From [Phialemoniopsis] sp. UDSM-2020 (lineage: Eukaryota; Ascomycota; Sordariomycetes; Thyridiales; Thyridiaceae), in contig JAEILZ010000007.1 in NCBI GenBank assembly GCA_018873225.1, positions 186,001-250,000 of the forward strand: a stretch of DNA of 64,000 nucleotides, in the 5' to 3' direction. The position numbers and the translations under genes are program-made. Of this stretch, positions 21,781-32,935 are shown in pieces. Below the pieces are notes generated by a model. The model searched no databases and was not told the origin of the DNA. It saw only the letters and a program-made list of their open reading frames with translations. How positions within the stretch are numbered: position 1 is the stretch's first letter; each line of letters opens with the position of its first letter.

Positions 21781-22908
21781 CGTACAGAGTACTAGCTCTT
21801 ACCACCTGCTGGATGATGTACCAGAAGGCCCTCAGCCTCAGTCAGACAGACCCAGCTCGCGCTGCAAATTACTCAAGACCAAAAATACGAGCAAATCAAT
21901 ACTTGATTGAAAATTGGATACGAGCAGCACCAAAAAAAGGCAGCGTGCCTGAAATGAGCAAAAGGGTAACAGCCGCCTCGGCTCGCTCGCCGCCAGATCA
22001 ACAGATTTGAGGCTGCCTGAAGTAGTACCTAGCACACAATTTTAAGACTCCTTGTGATGAGGTTTGAAGGACACTATGGTCTTGTGTTTTAACAAAGAAA
22101 AAACCTCGAATTGATCGAAGCCACCACTTTCGTGTTCCCCCCTTGGTCTGATTGTGGAGACAAGAGGTTGAGGTGTGGGTGTGACGACGCTACGGCCGCC
22201 CGCCCCAAACCTTTCCCATTTGGGGGCCAACCTGAACTGGCGGATGGATCCACAGATTTTCAAGGTTGATGTTTGCTGAAGCACAGCCCCAGCAACCACC
22301 ACCACTACTCCGTACTACGGCATCCCTCTTTGTTCCCTGATTTGGGACTGACCGACCAGACCGACTACCTGGGCATCATCACATCACTCTTCTCCTGTCC
22401 TGCTTTTCTGGCCTTTCCCCTTCGTGCATTCAGCGTGCTTGCCTGCTTGCTTGACTGCCGGCCAGGTCAACCCATTTCTTCGAGAAGTCCATCCATCCAT
22501 CAATCCTGCTTCCGGGACAGAAGTCGAGGCTGGTCGCAGCTTCGCACGCCCACCCGCGCAACCCCCAGTCAGTCGATCGAGCACAAGAAAAACACCAGCC
22601 TTGGCAGACAAGCGCTTCCCGCCCTTGCCTGCCTGTTTACACTCATTGTCCGACACTCTCCAAACGTCATCCTCATCTTGTTTCCCCTTGGCCCGTGTCG
22701 CCCATCGCCATCCGTCCACATCTACGGATCAATCTAGCCTGAACTACGGATATTCCCCCAAAGGAAGCCAAGCTTCGACAGACGGGTCCACCAGAGCCTT
22801 CGGGACGACCCTGGCCACGCCGCCGAAGCAGGTTTTCCTCCCTCCACCCTCTATCCTCCATCGCCTCACGCCCATAATCTAGCCCAACTTTCCCGGTTTC
22901 ACCTCACA

Positions 22909-25308
22909 ATGCCTCGCTACTCGGTCGACTCGGAGCGCGCCGAGCAGGAGCCCCTCGACGGTTACAGCCACGACCAGCGACAATACTCACGCTCCCGCTC
23001 ACGAGGCCATCAGCAGCAGCAGTACTACGACCAGGACCAATACCAGCAGCAGCAGCAACAACCTTACCGAGACTACAACTCTCCTCGCCAGCAGTCACAG
23101 CGATCATCCCCGACGAGAAACGCCTACGGGCCGACCGCACACCCCGACTCGTCCTACAGACGCCTGCAGAGGGAAGGAGCCCAACCACCGCCGCCGCAAT
23201 ACATGGACACCGGTGCCGTCAACAACGCCTCGGGACAAAACGACCTCGTCTCCCCGCTCTCTCCGCCCCAACCGCCTGCACATCGCGACAACCCCGACGG
23301 TCGTTACTGGGGCCAGCAGGATAGCAGAGATTACGGACCCCCACCCTCTTCACGTCAGCCTCCCCCGAGCAACATCACGCCCGGCGCCGACAACTTTGGC
23401 AACGCTGCTGCCGGTGGCATGGCCGGCATCGCATACACTGTCGCCGAACGAAACGCCAGGGAGAGCGGGCTCGAGGCTGCCAGAGGCATGGGTCCCGCGC
23501 CAGACCTAGGATATCCCCAGCAGTCATACCAGAACCCGAGGCAGAACCAGCCGTACCGGGGAGCCGACCCCTACGACCAACACCCCCAAGGTCTCCAGCC
23601 TTCCAACTCATACGGCAACAGCAGCTACGCCGGTGACCGCGACTCCCACTCGAGCCTACAGGGCCTCGGAGGCGCCGCCAACTCGCCAGGCTACGCATCA
23701 CCCGCCATGCGGACCCCGTCGAGGAGTCCGCACCGCTATGCCAACGACGTCTACACGGACGATCCCTACCAGGGCTACACCAGAGGAGCCAATCCCAACC
23801 TCGGCGTCGTCAACCCTAACGATATTGAGGACGACGGTGACGATGGTCTGGTCTACGGCCGGCCCGGCCAGCGCGGGCCGCGCACCTCCATGTTGAGTCT
23901 CGGAGGGACCAGCAACCGCAGCGGGCGGAGCGGCAACACCGCTACGGCGGCGGCGGTTGGCAGCAGTGCCGCGGTCGGCGGAGTCATGGGTGCCGTGGGA
24001 GGCATCATGGCACGCAATGGCCGAAACAACAACGGACAGTACGACGCTGTCCACAAGGACGATCTGACAGGTTACTACGGAGGAGGAGCAGGAGGAGGCG
24101 GCGCCGGCAGTGCCTACGATCTCGGCGCCACTGGCGGTAGAGGTGGGCCGGAGAAGCAGTCGGACTGGATGGCGAGCCAAAAGGGTAACGGCAAGAAGTG
24201 GAAGATAGCCATCATCGTCATCGTCGCCCTCCTCATTATTGCCGGTATCGTGCTCGGCGTGCTGTTCGGCGCCGTCCTCAAGGGCAGAGGCGGCGGTTCG
24301 AGCAGCAGCGGCGAGTCGGCCGCGGACGACTCGGCCAAGAACGGCGATCTAGACATCAACAGCGCCGAGATCAAGAAGCTTATGAACAACAAGAACCTGC
24401 ACAAGGTCTTCCCCGGCATCGACTACACGCCCCTCAACACGCAATACCCAGACTGCCTCAAGAACCCGCCCTCGCAGAACAACATCACGCGCGACGTGGC
24501 CGTGCTGTCGCAGCTGTCCAACACGATCCGCCTCTACGGCACCGACTGCAACCAGACCCAGATGGTGCTGCACGCCATCGACAAGCTCAAGATGAGCGAC
24601 ACGGTCAAGGTGTGGATGGGCGTGTGGCAGGACGACAACTCGACGACCAACGCGCGGCAGCTGGAGCAGATGTGGGACATCCTGGACCAGTACGGCGACA
24701 AGCCTTTCAAGGGCGTCATCGTGGCCAACGAGATCTTGTTCCGCGAGCAGATGACGACGACGGAGCTCGGCAACCTGCTGACCAAGGTGCGGACCAAGCT
24801 CGGCGATATGAAGCTGTCGCTGCCCGTGGCGACGTCGGACCTGGGCGACAAGTGGGACGCCTCGCTGGCGCAGGTGTCAGACTATATCATGGCCAACATC
24901 CACCCCTTCTTTGGCGGCATCAGCGCGGGCAAGGCGGCCATGTGGACGTCGTGGTTCTGGGAGGACCACACCAGCAGCTTCTTCAAGTCGGACAAGTCGA
25001 AGAACATCATCGCCGAGACGGGCTGGCCGTCGCAGGGCGGCACGGACTGCGGGCAGGAAGGCGTGACCAGCTGCCCGGACGGCTCCGTGGCGGGCGTCGA
25101 CCAGCTCAACCAGTTCTTGGAGGACTGGGTGTGCGACGCGCTCAAGAACGGCACCGAGTACTTCTGGTTCGAGGCGTTTGACGAGCCCTGGAAGGTCCGG
25201 TTCAATACCAAGGACCAGAACTGGGAGGACCACTGGGGTCTGATGGATGTCGACCGGAACCTCAAGGACGGCATCAAGATTCCCGACTGCGGCGGCCAGA
25301 CGGTCTGA
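22909..25308 (+). CDS. btgC: Membrane-anchored GH17 glucan endo-1,3-beta-glucosidase (BtgC type)
   Basis: Acts on beta-1,3-glucan of the cell wall during remodelling. Single exon, 799 residues. Residues 1-430 are disordered and rich in Gln, Tyr, Ser, Pro and Gly, with CAG-type glutamine runs, and would lie in the cytoplasm. One transmembrane signal-anchor (IAIIVIVALLIIAGIVLGVL, about 432-452) makes it a type II membrane protein. A Gly/Ser linker leads to the extracellular GH17 domain (about 490-795). Visible GH17 signatures are IRLYGTDCNQ, the acid/base region VANEILFRE (Glu near 608), IHPFFGG and the nucleophile region IIAETGWPSQGG (Glu near 703), then EYFWFEAFDEPWK. The length and layout match Aspergillus BtgC. 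The glutamine tract near the start is a likely site of length variation. A long CT-rich leader precedes the ATG. Confidence 0.93.
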   Translation: MPRYSVDSERAEQEPLDGYSHDQRQYSRSRSRGHQQQQYYDQDQYQQQQQQPYRDYNSPRQQSQRSSPTRNAYGPTAHPDSSYRRLQREGAQPPPPQYMDTGAVNNASGQNDLVSPLSPPQPPAHRDNPDGRYWGQQDSRDYGPPPSSRQPPPSNITPGADNFGNAAAGGMAGIAYTVAERNARESGLEAARGMGPAPDLGYPQQSYQNPRQNQPYRGADPYDQHPQGLQPSNSYGNSSYAGDRDSHSSLQGLGGAANSPGYASPAMRTPSRSPHRYANDVYTDDPYQGYTRGANPNLGVVNPNDIEDDGDDGLVYGRPGQRGPRTSMLSLGGTSNRSGRSGNTATAAAVGSSAAVGGVMGAVGGIMARNGRNNNGQYDAVHKDDLTGYYGGGAGGGGAGSAYDLGATGGRGGPEKQSDWMASQKGNGKKWKIAIIVIVALLIIAGIVLGVLFGAVLKGRGGGSSSSGESAADDSAKNGDLDINSAEIKKLMNNKNLHKVFPGIDYTPLNTQYPDCLKNPPSQNNITRDVAVLSQLSNTIRLYGTDCNQTQMVLHAIDKLKMSDTVKVWMGVWQDDNSTTNARQLEQMWDILDQYGDKPFKGVIVANEILFREQMTTTELGNLLTKVRTKLGDMKLSLPVATSDLGDKWDASLAQVSDYIMANIHPFFGGISAGKAAMWTSWFWEDHTSSFFKSDKSKNIIAETGWPSQGGTDCGQEGVTSCPDGSVAGVDQLNQFLEDWVCDALKNGTEYFWFEAFDEPWKVRFNTKDQNWEDHWGLMDVDRNLKDGIKIPDCGGQTV

Positions 25309-25999
25309 TTAGTGGGAAAAGAGGCAAACGTGCATTGGAAAGCCGGGGCATGCTTGTGGGGTTTGTAACATATTTGATATTGTCTATCGTCCTAATCGAC
25401 GGAACGGAGTTGTTAAAAGGGTTTGATTACAGCTACTTGGGATCATGATAATGTTGGTAGGAAGAGAAGTGCGTTTCTATTGTTTCGGGTCTGCCTTTTG
25501 CCCCAGCTCTGGGCTCTCGGAGTGAGTGAAAACGCCGGGTTTATTTTCATTGTTCTACAAGAGGATGGCACGGGGTTTTATATAACGTACTTATAAAGTA
25601 TATAGAAGGACCCGGAAATGAAGAACAGTAGCATCCATTGACTCTTGGACTTTTGGTCTAACCATTGCCAAGTGATGATGAAGCATGTGTCAATTCTGCT
25701 TTCACGAGCCAAGCTTTAGTGATTTGCGGGGGGTTTAGCTTGGCTTCCAGCCCTGGGAAGCGCTTGTGTTCCTGCGCTAGGGGACCCATGACCCCACTAT
25801 GGCTTGGGAGTTACAGGGGTTGTCTCACTTACTTTACACAGCATCAACGATACGTATCTATGACATCAGGAAAGATCATTCCTCAGCTCGACATTGAGAG
25901 TGCCTTCTTTTTCTTCTTCACTTTGAACATAAAATTCCTAGCAATTGAGATTTCTTTGAGACCTGGACAAAGTCAATTGACCGATATAACGACCACACA
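25309..25999. other. Spacer between GH17 gene and the next + strand gene
   Basis: Contains the GH17 3' region and the promoter of the following gene, with TA-rich tracts around 25577-25607. No gene is supported. Confidence 0.4.
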
Positions 26000-27272
26000 A
26001 TGGCCGACACAGCTGAGCAACGTCACGACGCCCAAGAGGCTCCTCCCGCCTCCGACGCGGCGCCAGGAACCAAGCACAAAACTGATGGCGGCCAGTCGCC
26101 CGAGGCAAAACGCCCCAAGAGGGAAGAAGACGACGGCAAGCAGCAAAAGACCATCGAGGAGACGCTAGGCGTAGAGAGCGATAAGACGGGCCAGACCGAT
26201 GGGCAAAGTGGGAAGCAAGCAGGCGGAGAGAATGGCGCCAATGATGATGAAAAAGACGAGGAGGCTGAGGAAGACAACAAGGTCAAGGCGACGGACAAGG
26301 ATCATGATGACAGCACTGATTCTGCCACCAAGAACGGCACTGCCGAGCAGCCCGGAGGCCGCGAGGGCAGCTCCCCCTCGTCCAACATCCTCGAAAAGGG
26401 CATCATCTACTTCTTCTTTCGCGGTCGCGTCGGCATCGACGACCCAAAAGCCGTCGACGACATCGCCCGCAGCTACTTTGTCCTGCGGCCCCTCGCGCCC
26501 GACGCCAAGCTCGGCTCCGGCCCCATCGGCGACGCGGGAAACACGCGCCTCTGCGCGCTGCCCAAGAAGGTGCTGCCCCTGAGCGGCCGGGACCGCTTCA
26601 TGGCCTTTGTCGAGAAGACGCACGCCTCCTTTGCCGAGCTGCGCGACGACTTTCTGGCTGCGAGCGACTACGAGACCAAGACGGCCGGCACGAGGCACTC
26701 CCCGGCCGCGACGCCCGTCGGCGAGGGCGTGTACGCCATTACGAGCACCGGCCGGACGAGCCACCTCGCCTACCTGCTGACGCTGCCCGAGGAGCTCGGC
26801 GAGGTGCAGAAGAAGATGGGCATCCGCGAGCGGGCGGGCTTTGTCATCAGTACCAAGAACCCGGATTACCCCGGTCCTGCATATGCGCGATTGCCCGAGG
26901 GTCCGGAGTATCCCAAAGAGTTGAGTGGTCTCATTCGTTCTTGTGTGTTCTTTTGACTTGTATCGTATGGCTGACAGCGATATGGAAAATAGACTGAAAG
27001 AGACATTCCGCTCTCTGCGCTGGCCGCCCACCGAGCCGAGCCATCTCGACTACACGAACGCCCAGTTCCTGCTGGTGGGCGAGTCCTCGGACTTGGACAA
27101 GGCGAGCGAGGCCGCCGAGGGCGAAGGGCAAGAGCCTTTGGATGAGATGGAGAAGCTGGAAGAGGAAGACGAGAAGCGGATGAAGAGCCTTGGGAAAGAC
27201 GAATCGGAGGCCATCTTTGCGGATCTGCAGGTCCATGCCAAGGACTATCCAAAGTTACAGACTACATTTTAG
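26000..27272 (+). CDS. Conserved fungal protein (often labelled BTB-domain transcription factor)
   Basis: 399 residues from exons 26000-26919 and 26993-27272. The 73-bp intron joins at phase 2 to give YPKELKETFRSLRW. The N-terminal 130 residues are charged and disordered, with an NLS-like EAKRPKREEDDGKQQ. They are followed by a globular domain of about 190 residues: ILEKGIIYFFFRGRVG, ARSYFVLRPLAPDAKLG, GDAGNTRLCALPKKVLP, YETKTAGTRHSPAATPVGEG and LAYLLTLPEELGEVQKKMGI. I recognise this block from many Pezizomycotina proteins automatically named BTB-domain transcription factors. I see no BTB/POZ fold signature here, so the name is doubtful. The acidic C-terminal tail is helical. Probably nuclear, molecular role unknown. 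The stop lies only about 90 bp from the convergent NLR gene. Confidence 0.85.
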
Positions 27273-27362
27273 ATCCGAACATGGGAAAATTATTGGTGAT
27301 TGTGGCTGCGAATAAATCAATTATTTCTTCGAGACTATAGCAGTGTTTCTCAGTATCCTATA

Positions 27363-30300
27363 TCACCGGCCAATTGCTGACGGAGTGAGAGTTGCACGTC
27401 TTTGGGGAGCAGTCGACTCGAGCGACTTTTCCAGTTCTGCAACCAACATCTCGTTGTACCACCATCTTTCGGGTATGTCCAACGGAGCAAACTGTGCTTG
27501 TAGTGCGCTACATGTAGTCTGGTCGTTCCTCCAAAGCGCTTGCATCAACGGAGTTAATCCTGTGCTATTTTTGACCGAATCGTCAGCTCCGTGAGCATTT
27601 AACGTGGCCAAGATGTGACGCTTCACGTCCCCAACTCGCAGATTAGTCATCTCGTGATCTTGGGGAATACTTCTGGGAACTGTTGCCTCCTTGTGAACTA
27701 ATGAAATGAACTCCTGAACCTCATTAATCGTTACATCGTCTTCACTCCATGCAATCGGCAAGATGCTGATATCTGTCATCTGCGGATTTTTCCGTGTAGC
27801 TCGAAATTCGAATAATATCCGCGCCAATAGATCCGATACCTGGCCTTCGAAGGGGTGATGGTGCTCAATGCTAGCTAGAGTCTGTTCTCCGCGATGAAGT
27901 GCACCTCCTCGAAATAATGCCTTCGCCCGATATAGTCGTCTATCAGTGGCACTTGTGACGAGCCACATAGCAGCATGAGCGGAGAAGCTCGTATTGTCCG
28001 TAGGAGGCCAGAGAAGGGTAGCACCCGAGAGGGCTGTCCAACCCAGCGAGTTGCGCCTGTTCACATGGGCCTTGTGCTCCAGTAGTAGGTCAACCATGTC
28101 TGCGTTGCCGAGCCATGTAGCCAGGCTTAATGGTGCCACACCCTTGAAGACTGCTTTGTTTGCGATGTGGTGGCGCTCCAATAACTGCCGGAACAGATCG
28201 AACATCCTCTTTCGTTGTCTGGTCAGCCTTGCTGTGACTCCATGTCTCAGGCAATGAGCCTTCGCATATACGAGAAATGGGAACTGAAACTCGGGTTTGC
28301 TCCGGGAAGCCTGAAGTTCGCGGGCAAGCACTTCGCCGATGTCGATGTGGCGCCGGCTCCTCATACCCAAGAGCTTTAAGGCGACACCCCTGACGAACTC
28401 AGGCCCTTGCAGTGTTGAGTGAACGATTTTCGATGGAACGGCACTCGCATCGATGGGTGAATTTACACGGGTAGATACCCGAGTGTCGAAGACATTGTAA
28501 TTCAGGTAGGTGATGATGACATCGCTCAGGTATTCATGGGCCTCCGTGGCGCTGAAAAGGGGTGTCGTGGACTGGAAAGTCCCGAGAAGATAGTCCCTGA
28601 CGCTGTAGTGTACAAACTTTACAGCATGACTGTCCTCCTCTACAAGAACAAGTCCTCCGCAGCAAGTTAGTGTACAATAAATATCGTTCAGGAGGCGTGC
28701 CGAATCCCATTCCACATGGCCTGGGGTTACAATGAGTGCATCCCCGAGCTCTGCTACCGTCAACGGGCGGTGAGTGACGGCGAGGATTTTCAGAATGGTA
28801 GTTTGATATTCAGCCCCCAAATGCCGTGACTTTTGTAAGACGCGACAGAATGTGGCTGGTAAATCTTTGGGGAGGTCCTGCAAGGCTTCACGGATTGCCG
28901 CATCGGTTCCCTCCGCGCAGATGGAGACAACCTGCAGAGCAACCCACAGGAACATTCCTTGGGCTCCCGACAACAAAGCGTCTTGGATCTCAAAGATCAG
29001 CGCAGGGTTACCCAGCCTCAACTCCCCGGACTTGAGGCATCTGGAAAGTTCAAGACTGACAAAATGCTCGATGTCAGGGTTGTTTTCTGGCATCCTCATG
29101 CAGCCCGGGAGAACCAAGCCGTGTTCATTCAGTCTCTGAGTACTGTTTGGCTCAAGCCTTAAAGATATGCATAGACGAATGATGAATTTCTTCTGAAGCT
29201 TCCGCAGATGTTGGAGAACTATTTGCCTCGCGCTACTCCCACACTCATCTAAACCATCGATGATGATGACAGCCTCGTGTCGCGGTGGGAGTATATGTAT
29301 CGCATGATCCACCGACTCAGAGGCCGTGAAAGGGTTGGACGAGCTCCTTTTTGGGAGATTCGTGTCAGTTGTAGAGATTGAAGAGGATGCGGACTCGAGA
29401 AGTTGTCGGCTGAGTGAGCCCATGATCGTCCGACTCTCCAGACTTTCCGAAATGTCAGAACGGCAGAAGAAATAGATAACCGGAAATTCGTTATTATCTT
29501 TGCTTTGCATCTTGAGATCGTCCACTACGCTGGCCAACAGGACGGATTTTCCTGAGCCAAGCTTGCCTAGGCAGAACAATGTTGCCGACTCTCTCCGGCC
29601 GTTCCAAGCTCTGTAGTCTGCGTTTTGCTCGAAGAAATGCGCGCTTCCAACCTTGCGCATCTCATTCCAACTAGTCTCGTGGTCATAGTTTGAACATAGA
29701 TCGAGGATGCGGTTGAACTCTTCTAGGCTTTCCAACTTTTTACGACGAGCCTCGTCTAGTTCCAAGCGACGAGCCTCCTCCCGCGAAAACTTCTTGAGGA
29801 CACTCAACGATCGTCTTTGATCAGCGAGCTGTTGCACCATCAACACTTCCACTTCGCCCTTGATGTTGGCGGCCCACATGCTCAACTCCTGCTCGAATGT
29901 GCTCGCATCGGCATCGGTGAAGAAACTCCCAAGAATATTCAGCCCTTTCTTTTGGGTCCGCTGCACAAGTCTGTGACATATCTGGACGGTCACAAGGTAA
30001 TACTCGCAAAAGTACTTGGGTAGAGCCTGCGATTGCGGATACAACTCGACCATCTTCTTGAACCGGGGCGCTGATCGACCTGCTCTCATCAACAAGGTTG
30101 AAAGTTTTTCAAACGCGGCCGAATAATTCACCGCCAACTAGCAATGATCACTGTGCATTAGGAACTATTCGTTGCATCATGAACAACGAAGAGCTAAGAA
30201 CTCACGAGTAACGTCATCCGAAATATGGTCCAGACACCACATGCGATCAGATTTTGCGAGCCGCCTATGACTACATCTCCGACTGCTGCGAACTTCTGGA

Positions 30301-30556
30301 CAGCCTCGAGAATATTACTCAGACGAGGGCCAATACATCGCCCGCCTCTTAGTGTGCCAGCAGTGCGACGGCTAATCTCGCTCGTGAGCCTCGTGACATT
30401 GCTTGGGTCGGGAGGTATTCTACTCGACTGCTGCCGGTCGGACCTGAACCTGGCCTTGTCCCTGGGAGAAAGGTCAAGCTCAAACGCGTCGATTGCTTGA
30501 GCAAGGCGAACATCAGCCCTAAGATGGCCAGCCTCCGTAAGCGCAGTGCTACTCAT
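27363..30556 (-). CDS. NLR-like STAND protein: N-terminal helical domain, NACHT, ankyrin repeats
   Basis: 1041 residues from exons 30556-30206 and 30137-27363, joined in phase 0 over a 68-bp intron. Domain order: a helical N-terminal module of the kind that precedes NACHT in many fungal NLRs (DUF7708-like; GVWTIFRMTLLLAVNYSAAF region, about 85-185). Next is a coiled coil rich in Arg/Glu/Leu (about 217-258). Then NACHT with Walker A FCLGKLGSGKSVLL (about 306-317) and Walker B AVIIIDGLDECG (about 406-417). A winged-helix-like region follows (LAVTHRPLTVAELGDAL, KFVHYSVRDYLLG), and about two to three degenerate ankyrin repeats end the protein (PLSLATWLGNADMVDLLLEH, TGLTPLMQALWRND). Such proteins act as switchable receptors that trigger cell death or incompatibility. 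No WD40 or TPR array is present. It is head-to-head with a HET-domain gene 333 bp away, which suggests joint function. No frameshift is seen, so it appears intact. Confidence 0.9.
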
Positions 30557-30889
30557 GGTTCAATGTTGGTTATTCCGAGCAGGCGCATCGCGTGAAGTGT
30601 TCAAAGCAGACAACAAATCGAGATTAAGAGAGAGAAAAATGAAGGGGGAGAATGCTGGCATGGCACCCCCGCGTTGGGCTGACTTTGCACTTTCCCAAGG
30701 TCATGCAAGGCTGAAGCTCAGGGCCAGTATCTTACTGGGCAGTCTGAACAGAAAACATTGTATTGGTGGCTGTGTAGCTGAATCGACTCAGCCCCCACCC
30801 TGGCCAGGCAGACTTTTGGGAAATTGCGCCCTTCGTGCATCCAACGATCCAAAAACATTCTCCCCTGCTACATGTAATTGACATGAGCC
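30557..30889. promoter_or_regulatory. Shared 333-bp divergent promoter of the NLR and HET genes
   Basis: The start codons of the two genes are only 333 bp apart on opposite strands and no other frame is supported between them. The spacer must therefore carry both promoters and both 5' leaders. No clear TATA element was seen. The arrangement favours co-expression. Confidence 0.65.
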
Positions 30890-32674
30890 ATGCGGTTACT
30901 CAACACCGACACTCTGAGGTTGAAGAAGTTCCCCGGGGAAGTGCCCGTTTACGCCATCCTCTCACACACCTGGGACGAGGATGAAGTCACCTTTAAGCAT
31001 ATAAAGCAGCGCGACACAGCTCGCGTGGACGATTGGCTTGACTCGCAGCCATTGTATGTGCAGCAGAGATGGAACAAGGTCGTCTGCAGCGCCCGAGTCG
31101 CGCGTGACCAAGGGTTCGAGTGGATCTGGATCGATTCCGCCTGCATAGACAAGAGCAGTAGTGCTGAGCTGTCCGAAGCGATCAACTCCATGTTTGCGTG
31201 GTACGCGAATGCAAAGGTTTGCTATGCGTACTTGTCTGATGTGACAGATATGGGCCAACTTGAGAAGAGTCGATGGTTCACACGTGGATTTACTTTGCAA
31301 GAACTGCTCGCACCAAAAGAGGTGGTCTTTTATGACAGGGCCTGGTGCCCGATGGGCTCACGAAGTGACCTCGCAGATCGCATCAGATCGGTCACAAACA
31401 TCAGGGATGCAATCTTGCGGAGTGGCCCTGATGACAACGTGCGGCACCTGCTGGATCGTATCTCCGTGAGCACCAAGATGTCCTGGGCAGCAGGACGGAA
31501 CACTACGCGCCCCGAAGATCGATCGTATTGTCTGCTCGGACTTTTCGGCATTCACATGCCCCTGCTGTACGGCGAAGGGTCTGAACGGGCATTCCTTAGG
31601 CTGCAAGAAGAGATATTGAAGCTTACGGACGACGATACAATCTTTGCTTGGCGGACGACCAAGGAAGAAGCCCAGACAAAGCCATATTGGGGTCTATTCG
31701 CAACAGATCCAGATCACTTTGCAAAGCGAGATGGTATCGAATTCCGCATACCACGGATAACAACCCGTGTAAAGCGACCAACTGTTCTCGGACACCAGGG
31801 GATACAAAAAGATATTACCCTTATCCGCATGTATGGCGACGCATCAGGCACGATATATTTTGGACTGATCAACGCCGTCGATAGTGAGAGCAGTGATAAT
31901 AAGTCGACAGCCATCGTTCTGCAGCGAGTGTCGGACATGCAGCACCAATACGTCCGCATCTGTCCAAATTCCATAGTGTTCTTTACTCGCGGCTCAGGGT
32001 CAAACACCCTGATCATGCTACCTCATGGTCTGCTGGATGGCAAATATGACTTGCCAGCGCCACAGTTTTCTCATTGGCAAGGCACAATACAACATTATGT
32101 CTTTGTTAGGCAGGCTCATCAAGACTGTACCCTCACAGGCGGGTTTCACTTTCACTCGCCGAGCCGGGTCGCATGCGAAAAGTCGAACCTTCCGAACCTA
32201 GTCATTAGTTGTACGCCGCAGGAATCATCTTCGGGGCTCGATATCTCAGATGGATTCGAATTCGACGGGCATGTCTCCACTGGCCGGTTTCAGCACTTCA
32301 AAATCGACCTTGGGGACCACTCGCCTGAGGATCAAGTCAAGTTCGAGGCACATAATGTACGAGGCCGGATGTTTCTTGGCTGCCTGAAGCTTCTGATAGA
32401 GTGGGGACTTGCCAGAGAGACCCGCCGCGCAGAGTCATACCTCGTCATCGGCCTGGAGCCGCTTCCAGCAAATCCTTTCGGCACACCAAGCGGTTTTGTA
32501 CGACCATGGTATTCATTCTCTCGCACCTTTGTCGACGACTGCACGCTCGACTACGACGGCTCTGAGCGCCTTGAATTGACAGGAGAGGAGGATGTGTTGC
32601 TCGTTTCCTTTCCCAAGATTGATTTAGCAGACAGGCGTTTTTACGACATTCGCTTTGAAGTAGAGACCTCATGA
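30890..32674 (+). CDS. HET-domain protein (HET-E/DUF8212 type)
   Basis: 594 residues in one exon. The HET domain is the cell-death effector of fungal heterokaryon incompatibility and is TIR-like in fold. Its three signature blocks are visible: VYAILSHTWDEDEV (about 20-33), FEWIWIDSACIDKSSSAELS (about 77-96) and SRWFTRGFTLQELLAPKEVV (about 128-146). The adjoining DUF8212-type block follows (TTRPEDRSYCLLGLFGIHMP, LLYGEGSERAFLRLQEEIL), as in HET-E/HET-D proteins. The C-terminal 330 residues are beta-rich and unrecognised. Unlike HET-E there is no NACHT or WD40 in the same protein. Instead a NACHT-ankyrin gene is transcribed from the opposite strand 333 bp away. An out-of-frame ATG seven bases upstream of the chosen ATG could lower translation. 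The frame is intact, so the protein is probably functional. Confidence 0.92.
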   Translation: MRLLNTDTLRLKKFPGEVPVYAILSHTWDEDEVTFKHIKQRDTARVDDWLDSQPLYVQQRWNKVVCSARVARDQGFEWIWIDSACIDKSSSAELSEAINSMFAWYANAKVCYAYLSDVTDMGQLEKSRWFTRGFTLQELLAPKEVVFYDRAWCPMGSRSDLADRIRSVTNIRDAILRSGPDDNVRHLLDRISVSTKMSWAAGRNTTRPEDRSYCLLGLFGIHMPLLYGEGSERAFLRLQEEILKLTDDDTIFAWRTTKEEAQTKPYWGLFATDPDHFAKRDGIEFRIPRITTRVKRPTVLGHQGIQKDITLIRMYGDASGTIYFGLINAVDSESSDNKSTAIVLQRVSDMQHQYVRICPNSIVFFTRGSGSNTLIMLPHGLLDGKYDLPAPQFSHWQGTIQHYVFVRQAHQDCTLTGGFHFHSPSRVACEKSNLPNLVISCTPQESSSGLDISDGFEFDGHVSTGRFQHFKIDLGDHSPEDQVKFEAHNVRGRMFLGCLKLLIEWGLARETRRAESYLVIGLEPLPANPFGTPSGFVRPWYSFSRTFVDDCTLDYDGSERLELTGEEDVLLVSFPKIDLADRRFYDIRFEVETS

Positions 32675-32763
32675 CAATAACCAAAAAGGCTTCCTTTGTA
32701 ATGGGCAAAATCATCAAGAGGAGTAAAGTCTAGGAACAAAGAATCTCTAGAAGGACTGTGTTA

Positions 32764-32935
32764 AGAAAAAAGAAAAAGGCAAGGTAGTGAATATAACGTT
32801 AAATAAAAACATAGATAATTTAACTGGTGAACCTATAAAAGAAAAGAAAAGAAAGAAAAGAAGGCAAGATAAAAGGAGGGGAAAAAGAAAAAAGAGAAAA
32901 AAATAAAGAAAGGAAAGAAAAAAGCGACTACTCAT
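32764..32935 (+). repeat. Purine-rich A/G tract
   Basis: Nearly uninterrupted runs of AAAG/AAAGA type on the + strand. Low-complexity DNA with strong strand asymmetry. It is a likely polymorphic site and may form triplex or other non-B structures. Confidence 0.7.

Larger units (their letters stand above)
19098..22908. other. 3.8-kb gene-empty spacer
   Basis: No frame longer than about 190 codons, no codon bias and no recognisable domain on either strand. Small features include a GAGTAAGT direct repeat at about 19962-19980 and an A-box-like tRNA fragment at 21752-21780. The last 600 bp are pyrimidine-rich with ATCC repeats and are probably the leader and promoter of the GH17 gene. This is the largest unannotated stretch in the window and could hold noncoding transcripts, but nothing in the sequence proves it. 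Confidence 0.5.

Noticed and set aside
21752..21830. Complete tRNA gene
   Set aside because: Only an A box is present. No B box, anticodon stem or acceptor pairing could be drawn.
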